A stretch of DNA of 64,000 bases from Bog-473 sp963788585 (GCA_963788585.1 CAWBHA010000002.1:248001-312000), one strand, 5' to 3'; positions 34,651 to 43,583 are shown, numbered from the stretch's first letter. Program-made: numbers and translations. The notes: generated from the sequence alone by a model not told the origin.

Positions 34651-36015
34651 ATGACCGTCACCACCAACCCGTACCTCGAGGGCAATTTCGCCCCCGTCTT
34701 GCAGGAGACCACGGCGACCGACCTCCCGGTCGTCGGCCGCCTGCCCGAGGAGCTGAACGGGCGATACCTGCGGAACGGCCCGAACCCGGTCGTCGCGCCC
34801 GAACCGGGCAGCTACCACTGGTTCACCGGTGACGGGATGGTGCACGGCATCCGTCTGCGCGAGGGGCGGGCCGAGTGGTACCGCAACCGCTGGGTCCGGT
34901 CGGCCCAGGTCTCGGCGGCGCTCGGAGAGGAGCCGCACCGCGGCGCTGCCGTCCACGGCGGCATGGATCCCGCCCCGAACACCAACGTCATCGGCCACGC
35001 CGGCCGCACCTTCGCCATCGTGGAGGCCGGGGGCAGGCCCTACGAGCTGACCGACGAGCTCGAGACCGTCGGCCCCTGCGACTTCGGGGGCACGCTCGAG
35101 GGCGGGTACACGGCACACCCCAAGCGCGACCCGGCGACGGGGGAGTTGTACGCCGTTTCCTACTTCTACGGCTGGGGCAACGACGTCGAAGTGACGATCG
35201 TGGACGCGGCGGCGAAGGTGCGCGCTTCGCGCCGGGTGACGATGGGCGGTCCGGTGAGCCTGCACGACACGGCCGTCACACGGCGCTTCATCGTGCTCCT
35301 CGACCTGCCGGTCGTCTTCAGCATGGAAGCGGTCGCCTCCGGCGCACGCTTTCCCTACCGCTGGCAGGACGGCTACCGGGCCCGGGTCGGCCTCCTCCCG
35401 CGCGAGGGCACGTCGACCGAGGTCATCTGGCACGACGTGGAGCCGTGCTACGTGTTCCACCCGATGAACGCGTTCGACGATCCCGGTGGCGACGGCATCG
35501 TGCTCGATGTCGTGCGGCATCCGTCCATGTTCCGCACGCAGTTGCTCGGGCCGGCCGAAGGCACGCCGACGCTCGAGCGTTGGCATCTCGACGGCCTTGG
35601 GCATGCCGTGAAGGAGGAACGGCTGGACGACCGGGGGCAGGAGTTCCCGCGCGTCGACGAGCGACGGGTGGGATTGCCGCACCGCTACGGCTACGCGGTC
35701 GCCGTCGGTGCCGTCGGCGACATCCTCGGCACCGAGTCGGTGCTCATCCGACACGACCTCGAGCGCGGCACGACGGAGACGCGGTCCTTCGGGGCGGGTG
35801 CGAGCCTCGGTGAGGCCGTCTTCGTGCCCCGTTCCGCCGACGCCGAAGAGTCCGACGGCTGGGTGCTGCTGCTGGCCTCCTCGCCGTCCGACGACAGCTC
35901 CAACCTCTATGTCCTCGACGCGTCGGACATCGGCGGAGAACCGCAGGCCGTGGTGGGGTTGCCGCAGCGGGTGCCGGTCGGGTTCCACGGCAACTGGGTC
36001 CCCGAGACGCGGTGA
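34651..36015 (+). CDS. Carotenoid cleavage oxygenase family protein
   Basis: A 454-residue seven-bladed propeller enzyme of the carotenoid oxygenase (RPE65/CCD) family. All four iron-binding histidines are visible: His156 (YTAHPKRD), His205 (SLHDTAVT), His270 (VFHPMNAFDD) and His446 (GFHGNWVP). The N-terminal LNGRYLRNGPNP and YHWFTGDGMVHG motifs are also typical. It cleaves a double bond of a carotenoid, stilbene or related substrate with dioxygen. I start at ATG 34651, after GACGGAAGGATTCCC; the frame is open much further upstream across the cspA promoter. No carotenoid biosynthesis gene is in the window. Confidence 0.92.
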   Translation: MTVTTNPYLEGNFAPVLQETTATDLPVVGRLPEELNGRYLRNGPNPVVAPEPGSYHWFTGDGMVHGIRLREGRAEWYRNRWVRSAQVSAALGEEPHRGAAVHGGMDPAPNTNVIGHAGRTFAIVEAGGRPYELTDELETVGPCDFGGTLEGGYTAHPKRDPATGELYAVSYFYGWGNDVEVTIVDAAAKVRASRRVTMGGPVSLHDTAVTRRFIVLLDLPVVFSMEAVASGARFPYRWQDGYRARVGLLPREGTSTEVIWHDVEPCYVFHPMNAFDDPGGDGIVLDVVRHPSMFRTQLLGPAEGTPTLERWHLDGLGHAVKEERLDDRGQEFPRVDERRVGLPHRYGYAVAVGAVGDILGTESVLIRHDLERGTTETRSFGAGASLGEAVFVPRSADAEESDGWVLLLASSPSDDSSNLYVLDASDIGGEPQAVVGLPQRVPVGFHGNWVPETR

Positions 36016-36058
36016 GGGGTCGAAGGGGTCGCGCCGGTGCACCGGCTACGCTGACGCG

Positions 36059-36853
36059 GTGATCATCTGGCACTGGGTGCAGCAGCACCGGCTCGTGTCC
36101 GTGCTCCTTCTGGCCTTCGTGATCGCGAGCTCGGCCACCGGCACTGCGTGGGCGCTCGTGTTCCGCACCGTGTCGTCGCCGGTCGGCCTGCGCGAGGCCT
36201 TGCGCATCTACCGCAAAGAGCAGACAGGCAGGATGCTCAGCTCGCTGCGCAACCGCCTGCCGGCACCGGGCGTCTACACCTACCTGACCAAGGGCGGAGA
36301 GGGCCTCAACCTCGTGGGGGTGCAACGATCCTTCCCGTCCAGCACCTCGATGATCGTGAACGACGCCCGGTGCGCCACGGTCACCTGGGTGCCCATCACC
36401 CAGCACACCGAAGCCACCACGGTCTGTGCCGCCGACGACGGCGCGCTCAGCGTGCCGCGGCTGGTCACCGACGAGTCCATCGCCGGGACGACGACGAGCT
36501 CGACGATCACCTGCCCGGCGACCGCGTACCTGTTGCCTCCCGAGGCCCGGCCCGGCCAACGCTGGGGCGTCACCTGCTCGCAGGCCAGTCCGGCCGAGAA
36601 GGTGGCCATGTCCGGCATCGTGCTCGGGCCGGCCACCGAGTCGGTGGGTGGGCACACCGTCGCCGTGGAGCACACCCGCTTCACGCTCACCTTCGACGGG
36701 GCGGAGCAGGGCACCGACCCGACGGACTTCTGGTTCGTCCCCAGCACCGGGCTGATCGTGCGCGAGCACGAGACGGTCGGGGTGACCCAGGGGGGCGTCC
36801 GCTACAGCGAGACGATGGACGCCGTGCTCACCGGGCTCGACCCGGCGCGCTGA
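36059..36853 (+). CDS. Hypothetical membrane-anchored extracytoplasmic protein
   Basis: A 264-residue protein from the GTG at 36059, 43 bases after the carotenoid oxygenase. It begins with a short cytosolic part and a membrane anchor or signal (LVSVLLLAFVIASSATGTAWALVF). The outer domain has five cysteines, enough for disulfides (DARCATVT, TVCAADD, TITCPATA, VTCSQAS), and ends with a beta-rich part (FWFVPSTGLIVREHETV). No family is recognised. The last 26 bases overlap the convergent diiron gene. Confidence 0.7.
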   Translation: MIIWHWVQQHRLVSVLLLAFVIASSATGTAWALVFRTVSSPVGLREALRIYRKEQTGRMLSSLRNRLPAPGVYTYLTKGGEGLNLVGVQRSFPSSTSMIVNDARCATVTWVPITQHTEATTVCAADDGALSVPRLVTDESIAGTTTSSTITCPATAYLLPPEARPGQRWGVTCSQASPAEKVAMSGIVLGPATESVGGHTVAVEHTRFTLTFDGAEQGTDPTDFWFVPSTGLIVREHETVGVTQGGVRYSETMDAVLTGLDPAR

Positions 36854-38006
36854 CGTCGGTTCCGTCGGAACCCGCGGCACCGTCGGGGCCGACCGCGCCC
36901 GCCTCGGCGGCCCTGGCGCGGTCCTGCGCGACGGCGTCGTAGGACTCGTAGTCCGATCCGGTGTCGTCGGCGAACTCGAATTCGAGCAGTCCGGCCTCGC
37001 CCCAACGCTCCCGCAGGTAGCCGTCGTTGGCGTCGAGCAACCCCAACTTGCGGACGTTCGGGACGAGCTTGGCGAAGAACCCGCGTGCGAACCCGCCCAT
37101 GAGGTTGGTCTTGGTCTTCTGGGCCGCCTCCACCATGAAGGGCAGGACCTGCTCGGCCGTCGTCCCGAGGCGCTCCCAGACCTCCGGCGTCGTCGCCCGC
37201 GCCCGCTGGTTCAGCGTCGCGTCGAGCAGGAACTCCTGGCGCTCCTTCAGCTCGGCCTCGCTCAGCTCGCCGTAGTACTCGGAGAGCGTCAGCACGCCGA
37301 AGGCGACGTGGCGCGCCTCGTCGGACATCACGTAGCGCAGGAGCTTGGTCAGCAACGGCTCCTTGATCCGCCGGAGCATGTCGCCGAAGGCGGCCAGCGC
37401 CAGCGACTCGATGACGATCTGCATGCCCAGGTACGCGATGTCCCAACGGTCGTCCTCGAGCAGCGACCAGATCTGTGACTTGAGGAAGGGGCTCATCGGG
37501 TAGGCGTCGCCGAGCTTCGTGCGCAGGTACTTGGCGAACACCTCGGTGTGGCGCGCCTCGTCCATGGTCTGCGTCGACGCGTAGTACTTGGCGTCGATCC
37601 ACGGGACGGTCTCGACGATCTTGGCGGCGGTCATCATGGCGCCCTGCTCGCCGTGCATGAACTGGGACAGGTTCGCCTTGAAGAACTCGATGCCGAGCTG
37701 CGCGTACTCCTTCTCCTTCCACTTGGCCATGGGGGAGCCCGGCAGCGTGCCGGCCGTCCGGGCGACGACGAGCACCGGGTTCTCCTGCTCGGTCACCAGG
37801 CGCTCGGGATCGACGTCGATGGACCAGTCGAGGTCCCGCACGCTGTCCCACTGCGAGCCCATGGCCTTGTTGTAGAGCGTGACGAGCTGCCCGCGGTCGC
37901 GCTCGTAGTCCCAGAGGAAGAGCCGATCCGCGTTGTCGTGGATGACCTGGACGGCCTCGTCCATCTCGCCGCGGCTCGGCGGTGGAGGGGACACGTCGGC
38001 GACCAT
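36828..38006 (-). CDS. Ferritin-like diiron protein
   Basis: A 392-residue four-helix-bundle protein with a complete carboxylate-bridged diiron site: Glu120 (MHGEQGA), Glu150 and His153 (DEARHTEVF), Glu200 (VIESLAL), Glu230 and His233 (SDEARHVAFG). This is the arrangement of ribonucleotide reductase R2-like and AurF-like oxygenases and oxidases. The last 50 residues are acidic and disordered. Position as the last gene of an acyl-CoA catabolic operon, nine bases after the SDR stop, suggests an oxygenase step on a lipid-like substrate; that is inference. It overlaps the convergent upstream gene by 26 bases. Confidence 0.82.
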   Translation of the reverse strand: MVADVSPPPPSRGEMDEAVQVIHDNADRLFLWDYERDRGQLVTLYNKAMGSQWDSVRDLDWSIDVDPERLVTEQENPVLVVARTAGTLPGSPMAKWKEKEYAQLGIEFFKANLSQFMHGEQGAMMTAAKIVETVPWIDAKYYASTQTMDEARHTEVFAKYLRTKLGDAYPMSPFLKSQIWSLLEDDRWDIAYLGMQIVIESLALAAFGDMLRRIKEPLLTKLLRYVMSDEARHVAFGVLTLSEYYGELSEAELKERQEFLLDATLNQRARATTPEVWERLGTTAEQVLPFMVEAAQKTKTNLMGGFARGFFAKLVPNVRKLGLLDANDGYLRERWGEAGLLEFEFADDTGSDYESYDAVAQDRARAAEAGAVGPDGAAGSDGTDVSAPGRAR

Positions 38007-38015
38007 GGACCGAGG

Positions 38016-38930
38016 CTACTTCCGCCTGCCGCCCATGTTGGCGTTCGGCGCGGCCTTGGCCACCAGGTCCGGCACGACCTTGCCCAGCTCGGCCGGGTCC
38101 CAGCGGTCGCCCTTGTCTGCGCCCGGGCCGGCGGCCCAGCCCTCGGCCACGCTGAGGTGGTCGCCCTGCACGTTGAAGACGCGGCCCGTGATGTCCTTGG
38201 ACTCGGGGCTGCCCAGCCAGACGACGATCGGCGCGATGTTCGCCGGGTCGAAGGGGTCGAACTCCTCGGGCTTCTTCTCGGTCGACGCCGCACCCATGCC
38301 CAGGTTCTCGGTCATGCGGGTGAGCGCGGCGGGGGCGATGGCGTTCACCGTCACGCCGTAGCGACCGAGCTCCATGGCGGCGATGATGGTGAAGGACGCG
38401 ATGCCTGCCTTGGCCGCCCCGTAGTTGGTCTGCCCGACGTTGCCGTAGATGCCGGACGGCGACGTCGTGTTGATGACGCGGGCGTCGTTGGTCTCGCCGG
38501 CCTTGGTCCGGTTGCGCCAGTACTCGACGGCGTGGCGGGTCGGCGCGAAGGTGCCGCGCAGGTGGACCTTGATCACCGCGTCCCACTCGTCGATCGTCAT
38601 GTTGACGAGCATGCGGTCCCGCAGGATGCCCGCGTTGTTGACCAGGACGTCGATGGTGCCGAACGTGTCGATGGCGGTCTGGATGAGGCGACCGGCGCCC
38701 TCGTAGTCCGACACGTCGTCGCCGTTGGCCACCGCCTCGCCGCCCATGCCACGGATCTCGTCGACCACCTCGCCCGCCGGCCCACCCGAGGAGCCGGTCC
38801 CGTCCACTTCGGCGCCGAGGTCGTTGATCACCAGCTTGGCGCCCTGGCTTGCGAACTCGAGGGCGTGCTCCCGTCCGATGCCCCGGCCCGCCCCGGTGAT
38901 GACGACGACCCGTCCGTCACAGATACCCAC
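38016..38930 (-). CDS. Short-chain dehydrogenase/reductase, 3-hydroxyacyl-CoA dehydrogenase-like
   Basis: A 304-residue SDR of the multifunctional-enzyme type 2 (HSD17B4-like) group. Cofactor motif TGAGRGIGREHALEFA, NNAGILRD, catalytic Ser and YGAAK (QTNYGAAKAG) are present. The long insert LGAEVDGTGSSGGPAGEVVDEI after the second strand is characteristic of this subgroup. It likely oxidises a 3-hydroxyacyl-CoA or sterol-type alcohol with NAD. The start is GTG at 38930, with AAAAGGAGCTGAAC upstream. It lies between the acyl-CoA synthetase and the diiron gene in the operon. Confidence 0.88.
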   Translation of the reverse strand: MGICDGRVVVITGAGRGIGREHALEFASQGAKLVINDLGAEVDGTGSSGGPAGEVVDEIRGMGGEAVANGDDVSDYEGAGRLIQTAIDTFGTIDVLVNNAGILRDRMLVNMTIDEWDAVIKVHLRGTFAPTRHAVEYWRNRTKAGETNDARVINTTSPSGIYGNVGQTNYGAAKAGIASFTIIAAMELGRYGVTVNAIAPAALTRMTENLGMGAASTEKKPEEFDPFDPANIAPIVVWLGSPESKDITGRVFNVQGDHLSVAEGWAAGPGADKGDRWDPAELGKVVPDLVAKAAPNANMGGRRK

Positions 38931-38950
38931 GTTCAGCTCCTTTTGGTGTT

Positions 38951-38986
38951 GGTCATTCCGGTCATTCCCGTCGTTCCCGTCATTCC
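38951..38986. repeat. 9-bp tandem repeat at the acyl-CoA synthetase / SDR junction
   Basis: Four units on the plus strand: GGTCATTCC, GGTCATTCC, CGTCGTTCC, CGTCATTCC. Read on the coding (minus) strand the unit is GGAATGACS, which carries a ribosome-binding-like GGAA and an ATG in most copies. The array starts within the last codons of the synthetase gene, spans its stop (38982-38980), and ends just before the SDR ribosome binding site. Confidence 0.8.
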
Positions 38987-40551
38987 GGGCTCGCGGCCGA
39001 CCGGTACTGCTCCCGCAGCCTCCTCTTGAAGATCTTCCCAGTATCCTCCCGCGGCAGCTCGTCGGCGAAGTCGACGCTGCGCGGGCACTTGAAGTGCGCG
39101 AGGTGGTCGCGGCAGAAGTCCATGAGCTCCTGGGCGAGCTCGTCGGTCCCCACGACGCCGTCCGCCGGCTGGACCACGGCCTTGACGGCCTCGCCCCATT
39201 CCTCGTCGGGGACGCCGATGGTGGCGACGTCGCCGACCGCCGGGTGTTCGAGGAGCACGGCGTCCACCTCGGCCGGGTAGATGTTGACCCCGCCCGAGAT
39301 GATGAGGTTGGCCGTGCGGTCCGTCAGGTACAAGAAACCCTCGTCGTCCATGTACCCCATGTCCCCGAGGGTGAAGTAGTCCCCCCGGAACGCACCGGCC
39401 GTCTTCTCCGCGTCGCCGTAGTACTCGAACTTGGTGGCGGCGGGCGCCTGGAGGAAGACCAGCCCGACCTCACCGGGTGGCACTTCGTTGCCGTCCTCGT
39501 CGGCGACCTTCACCAGCCCGGGCGCCATGGGCCGACCGACGGTGCCCGGATGGGCCAGCCACGTCTGGGAGTCCACTAGGGTGCCGAGCCCCTCGGTGGC
39601 CGCGTAGTACTCGACCACCACCGGCCCGAACCATTCGATGAAGCGCCGCTTGATCGGGACCGGGCAGGGCGCGGCCCCGTGGATCACGAAGCGCAGCGAC
39701 GACGTGTCGTAGCGCTCCCGGGTCTCCTCGGGGAGCGACAGCAGGCGGTGGAACATGGTCGGCACCATGTGGCTGTGGGTGATGCCGTGGTGCTCGATCA
39801 GCCGGAGCGTCTCGACCGGCTCCCAGTGGTCCATGACGACGATGGGCACCCCGTAGAGGAACGGCACGGCCACCGAGAAGGCCAGCGGCGCTGCGTGGTA
39901 GAGCGGGCCGGTCAAGAGGTGCGCGTCGACACTGGTGGCGTAGTCCTCGTCGTAGCCGCAGAAGTTCACCGTGGCCAGCGCGCTCACCGCCGCCGTGGAG
40001 CGGTGGACGCCCTTGGGCCGCCCGGTGGTGCCGGAGGTGTAGAGCATCTGGGTGCCGATCACCGGATCCTCGATGTCGGCGCCGTCCTCGGCGGCCACGA
40101 CGGCGTTGTACATCTCGAAGCCGTGCAGGAGGCCGCCGGTGTTGATCTTGACGAGACCGGCCCCGCCCGCCTCGGCCGCCACGGCCACCTTGTCGCCCAG
40201 CCCGCCGTCGCACACCAACGCCTTGGCCTCGCTGTTCTCGACGATGTAGGCGGCCTCGGACCCGGTGAGGTGCCAGTTGATGGGGGTGAAGCGCAGGCCG
40301 ATGCGCTGGGCGGCGTAGAGCACCTCGAGGAACTCGGGCCGGTTGGTGCACATGAGCGCGATGGCGTCGCCGGCACGCAGGCCGCGGGCGCGCAGCGCGC
40401 GGGCCAGCCGGTTGATGTCGGCGTTGAGGTCCGCGTAGGTGCGGTCGCCGTGCGGCGTCACGAGCGCGAGGTGGTCGGGGATCCGCTCCGCCCACCAGGC
40501 GTGCAGCATCCCCTGTGCGGCCGCGGCGCGCTTGTCCTCGGGCACGCTCAC
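38980..40551 (-). CDS. Acyl-CoA synthetase (AMP-forming ligase)
   Basis: A 523-residue adenylate-forming enzyme. The P-loop is MLYTSGTTGRPKGVHRS, the A5 region YYAATEGLG, the A7 region YFTLGDMGYMDDEGFLYLTDR and the A8 hinge NLIISGGVNIYPAEV; the catalytic Lys is in LPREDTGKIFKRRLRE. It activates a fatty, steroid-side-chain or aromatic acid to its CoA ester. The GTG start at 40551 overlaps the stop of the DUF35 gene by four bases. It is part of the catabolic operon with thiolase-like, DUF35 and acyl-CoA dehydrogenase genes. Confidence 0.92.
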   Translation of the reverse strand: MSVPEDKRAAAAQGMLHAWWAERIPDHLALVTPHGDRTYADLNADINRLARALRARGLRAGDAIALMCTNRPEFLEVLYAAQRIGLRFTPINWHLTGSEAAYIVENSEAKALVCDGGLGDKVAVAAEAGGAGLVKINTGGLLHGFEMYNAVVAAEDGADIEDPVIGTQMLYTSGTTGRPKGVHRSTAAVSALATVNFCGYDEDYATSVDAHLLTGPLYHAAPLAFSVAVPFLYGVPIVVMDHWEPVETLRLIEHHGITHSHMVPTMFHRLLSLPEETRERYDTSSLRFVIHGAAPCPVPIKRRFIEWFGPVVVEYYAATEGLGTLVDSQTWLAHPGTVGRPMAPGLVKVADEDGNEVPPGEVGLVFLQAPAATKFEYYGDAEKTAGAFRGDYFTLGDMGYMDDEGFLYLTDRTANLIISGGVNIYPAEVDAVLLEHPAVGDVATIGVPDEEWGEAVKAVVQPADGVVGTDELAQELMDFCRDHLAHFKCPRSVDFADELPREDTGKIFKRRLREQYRSAASPE

Positions 40552-41024
40552 GAGCGCACACGCCCCGCTGGGCGGAAGAGCGGCAGTTGCCGCCCGTCGC
40601 TCAGGGGTTCCCACGTCACCGTGACCGCCATGCCGGTATGGACGTCGTCGGGCGCACAGCCGACCACGTTCGTCAGCATGCGCACGCCCTCGGCGAGGTC
40701 GACGAGGGCGACGGAATAGGGTTCGCCTCCGGCAAAGGCGGCCCCGGCCGCCTCGGGCCGGTGTTCGACGACGGCGGCATGGACCGTGGCCCGGCCCGAC
40801 GCCGTCCGCCACTCGAGGGCGGAGCCGGTGGCCCCGCAGTGCGGGCAGAACGCGCGCGGGTAGAAGACGCCGCGGTCGCAGGCCGTGCACCACTGCACGA
40901 GGAGCCGGCCTTCGCGCGTGGCCTCCCAGAAGGGCCCGCTCTCGGCACCCACGGGTGGCTCGAAGCGGACGCGGATGTCCCGGCTGCCCCCGCTGCCCCG
41001 GGTGCCCCCGGCGGCGGGTGTCAC
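40548..41024 (-). CDS. DUF35 zinc-ribbon/OB-fold protein, partner of the thiolase-like protein
   Basis: A 158-residue protein with a Gly-rich N-terminus, a helical segment (FWEATREGRLLVQWC), a zinc ribbon CTACDRGVFYPRAFCPHC near residues 46-63, and an OB-fold ending GMAVTVTWEPL. The GTG start at 41024 overlaps the thiolase-like stop by four bases, and its own stop overlaps the acyl-CoA synthetase start by four. Such tight coupling with a Cys-less thiolase homologue is typical of Ltp2-ChsH2-type aldolase complexes. Confidence 0.85.
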   Translation of the reverse strand: MTPAAGGTRGSGGSRDIRVRFEPPVGAESGPFWEATREGRLLVQWCTACDRGVFYPRAFCPHCGATGSALEWRTASGRATVHAAVVEHRPEAAGAAFAGGEPYSVALVDLAEGVRMLTNVVGCAPDDVHTGMAVTVTWEPLSDGRQLPLFRPAGRVRS

Positions 41025-42193
41025 AGCACGGCCTCGGTGCCGAGCACCGCCGTCGACATGACGGAGAGGAACATCCCCGAGCCGTGGGCCAGCGCCACCG
41101 ACGCGCCCTCGACCTGCCGCGCGTCAGACTCGCGGCGCAGCTGGCGCGTGGCCTCCGTGAGGAGGAACATGCCGTACATCCCGGGGTGGGTGAACGAGAG
41201 GCCGCCGCCATTGGTGTTCATGGGGAGCGACCCGCCGGGACCCAGGTGGCCGTCCGCCGCGAAGGGGCCTCCTTCGCCCTTCTTGCAGAAGCCGAGGTCC
41301 TCGAGGTGGAGCAGGGCGGTGATGGTGAAGCTGTCGTAGCTCAGCAACACGTCCACGTCGGCGGGCCCGAGGCCGGCCATGGCGAAGGCGTTGGCGCCCG
41401 AACGGGTGCCCGGCGTGGTCGTCAGGTCGGGCATCTGGGAGATCACCATGTGGTCGGTACAGGTGGCTGCGCCCAGCACGTACACGGGGGGCTTGCGCAG
41501 CGAGCGTGCCCGTGCCGCGCTAGTCATGACGAAGGCGCCTGCGCCGTCGGTCACCAGGCAGCAGTCGAGGAGGTGCAGCGGGCTGACCTGGAGCGGCGAC
41601 GCCAGGACGTCGCCGACCGTGATGGGGTCGCGGTAGCGGGCCCGGGGGTTCAGGGAGGCCCACTGCCGGGTGCTGACCGCGATCTGGGCCAGCTGCTCCG
41701 GGGTCGTGCCGAACTCGTGCATATGGCGGGCCGCGGCCAGGGCGTACGGGCCCATGGGCGTGCGCAGCCCGTAGGGCAGGTCCCACTCGGCCATCGGATT
41801 CGGCCCCGCCATGCCCTGGCGGCCGCGCGGGCGCCCCTGCGTGCGGTCGCTCCGCGGCGTCGACGCGTACACGCTGACGACGACGTCGCACACCCCGGAG
41901 GCGATGGCCGCCGCGGCGTGCTCGACGTGGACCTCGTAGCTGGAGCCGCCGGTCATGGTGGACTCGGTGAAGACCGGGTGGATCCCGAGGTACTCCGCGA
42001 AGGCCACGGCGGACTGGGGGTGGCACACCCCGTCGACGTCGGCCAGGGTGAGGCCGGCGTCGTCGAGCGCGTCGAGGACCATGGCCACCTCGAGCGCGCG
42101 GCCGGTGCGCTCCAGCTCGCCGGTGGGGGAGACGTCGTCGGCCACCCCCACGATGGCGGCGGCGCCGCGCAGCGACCGGTCCGCCCGGCTCAC
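41021..42193 (-). CDS. Thiolase-like protein lacking the nucleophilic cysteine (Ltp2-like, possible aldolase)
   Basis: A 390-residue thiolase-fold protein from a GTG at 42193. Where true thiolases have a nucleophilic Cys, this has TMTGGSSYEVHVEHAAAA, and the usual terminal GHP/CG motifs are changed to THPGMYGMF. Tyr286 (LSYDSFTITALL) and Tyr340 (THPGMYG) fall where, from memory, Ltp2 steroid side-chain retro-aldolases have their catalytic tyrosines. With the DUF35 partner next door, a C-C bond-cleaving aldolase is more likely than a ketothiolase. The inference rests on residue patterns. Confidence 0.8.
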   Translation of the reverse strand: MSRADRSLRGAAAIVGVADDVSPTGELERTGRALEVAMVLDALDDAGLTLADVDGVCHPQSAVAFAEYLGIHPVFTESTMTGGSSYEVHVEHAAAAIASGVCDVVVSVYASTPRSDRTQGRPRGRQGMAGPNPMAEWDLPYGLRTPMGPYALAAARHMHEFGTTPEQLAQIAVSTRQWASLNPRARYRDPITVGDVLASPLQVSPLHLLDCCLVTDGAGAFVMTSAARARSLRKPPVYVLGAATCTDHMVISQMPDLTTTPGTRSGANAFAMAGLGPADVDVLLSYDSFTITALLHLEDLGFCKKGEGGPFAADGHLGPGGSLPMNTNGGGLSFTHPGMYGMFLLTEATRQLRRESDARQVEGASVALAHGSGMFLSVMSTAVLGTEAVL

Positions 42194-42239
42194 TCCCGAC
42201 CCCCCGGTACCGACACGTCCTGCCGTCTGCCGCGGTGAG

Positions 42240-43583
42240 CTAGGCGTTCTTGGGCAGCTGGGAGAAGGGTGTCACCCGGTCGTTGCTGGGCTCCTTGGGC
42301 AGCCCCAGCACCCGCTCGCCGATGATGTTGCGCTGCACCTGGTCGGTGCCGCCGTAGATCGGAGGCGCCTGCGCGAAGAGCGCCATCTCCGTGACGCCAC
42401 CGGCGAAGGGGTCACCCGTGGCGTGCTTGAGGGCCGCCTTCTCGTCGCCGTCGTAGGCGTGCAGGGTCCCGGCCGGGCCGGCGATGCGGAGACCGAGGTC
42501 GCGGGTGAGCCGCACGATCTGGCTCATGGAGAGCTTGGCGACGTTCGGCATCCCGGGGATGTCCCCGCCCTGCTCCTTCACGGCCTTGACCCGCAGGCCG
42601 TTGAAACGCCCGAGCTCGCCGAGCGTGTACAGACGGGCGAGGTCCTGGCGGATGCCGGCGTCGCCGTTCACGCCGCGGGACTTGGCGAGCCCGATGAGCA
42701 GGCCGGCGCCGCCGCGCATCGCACCGAGCGCGCCCGTGGGCTGTTCGGTCTTCCGCCCGCCCCCCGCCGCCTGCGGCGAGACCAGGTCGCCGACGCGCCG
42801 CGTCAGCATGCCCATGACCGTCCCCGGCTGGGCCAGGCCGCCGCCGGCCGCGTTGCCGCCCCCGGATCCGAGCCCCGCCCGCTCGTTCATGAGCGTCGTG
42901 TTGGCCGCCGCCCACCCGTTGTTGACGCCGCCGATGAGGGCGGAGTCGGCCACCCGCGCGTCGGTGATGAAGACCTCGTTGAACAGCGAGTGCCCGGTCA
43001 TCTCCCGCAACGGCCGCACGTCCACGCCGTCCTGGAGCATGTTGAACGCGAAGTACGAGATGCCCTGGTGCTTCGGGACCTCGGGGTTGGTGCGGGCGAG
43101 CAGCATGCCGAGGTCGGCGTACTGGCCGCCCGAGGTCCAGACCTTCTGCCCGTTGATGATCCACTCGTCGCCGTCCCGCTCGGCGCGGGTCTGCAACCCC
43201 GCCAGGTCAGACCCGGCCTGCGGCTCGCTGAAGAGTTGGCACCACGCCTTCTGCCCCGTCACGATGTCGCGGACGTAGAGGTCGATCTGCTCTTGGGTGC
43301 CGTGCGTGGCGATGGTCGGCGCGGCGAGGAGCAACCCGAGGCCGGCCGGGGCCCCGAGGGCACCGAACTTGGCGATCTCCTGTTGCACCCCGATCACGTC
43401 GGCGCGGGCCATCCCCTTGCCGTAGGCGTTCACGGGCAGCCCCGGGGCGGACCACCCGGCGAGCCCGAGCCGCTCCCACCACTCGCCGACCGTGAGGTCG
43501 GGATCCCAGTTGTCGCCCAGCCACGCCCGGAGCTCGCTGAGCAGCTCCTCGGTACCGGTCGTCTCGGTCGCGGTGTCGGTCAC
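42240..43583 (-). CDS. Acyl-CoA dehydrogenase family protein
   Basis: A 447-residue flavoenzyme. The N-terminal helical domain is followed by QLFSEPQAGSDLAGLQTRAERDG and GQKVWTSGGQYADLG, the FAD and substrate-binding strands. The C-terminal domain includes LARLYTLGELGRFNGLRVK and the flavin motif PIYGGTDQVQRNIIGERVLGLP. An insert of about 50 residues (GGGNAAGGGLAQPG to PTGALGAMRGGAG) is unusual. The Glu in the usual catalytic-base region is not obvious. It is close to the actinobacterial FadE proteins of steroid side-chain oxidation. The start is GTG at 43583. First gene of the operon; electrons could pass to the ETF fusion encoded elsewhere in the window. Confidence 0.87.
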   Translation of the reverse strand: MTDTATETTGTEELLSELRAWLGDNWDPDLTVGEWWERLGLAGWSAPGLPVNAYGKGMARADVIGVQQEIAKFGALGAPAGLGLLLAAPTIATHGTQEQIDLYVRDIVTGQKAWCQLFSEPQAGSDLAGLQTRAERDGDEWIINGQKVWTSGGQYADLGMLLARTNPEVPKHQGISYFAFNMLQDGVDVRPLREMTGHSLFNEVFITDARVADSALIGGVNNGWAAANTTLMNERAGLGSGGGNAAGGGLAQPGTVMGMLTRRVGDLVSPQAAGGGRKTEQPTGALGAMRGGAGLLIGLAKSRGVNGDAGIRQDLARLYTLGELGRFNGLRVKAVKEQGGDIPGMPNVAKLSMSQIVRLTRDLGLRIAGPAGTLHAYDGDEKAALKHATGDPFAGGVTEMALFAQAPPIYGGTDQVQRNIIGERVLGLPKEPSNDRVTPFSQLPKNA

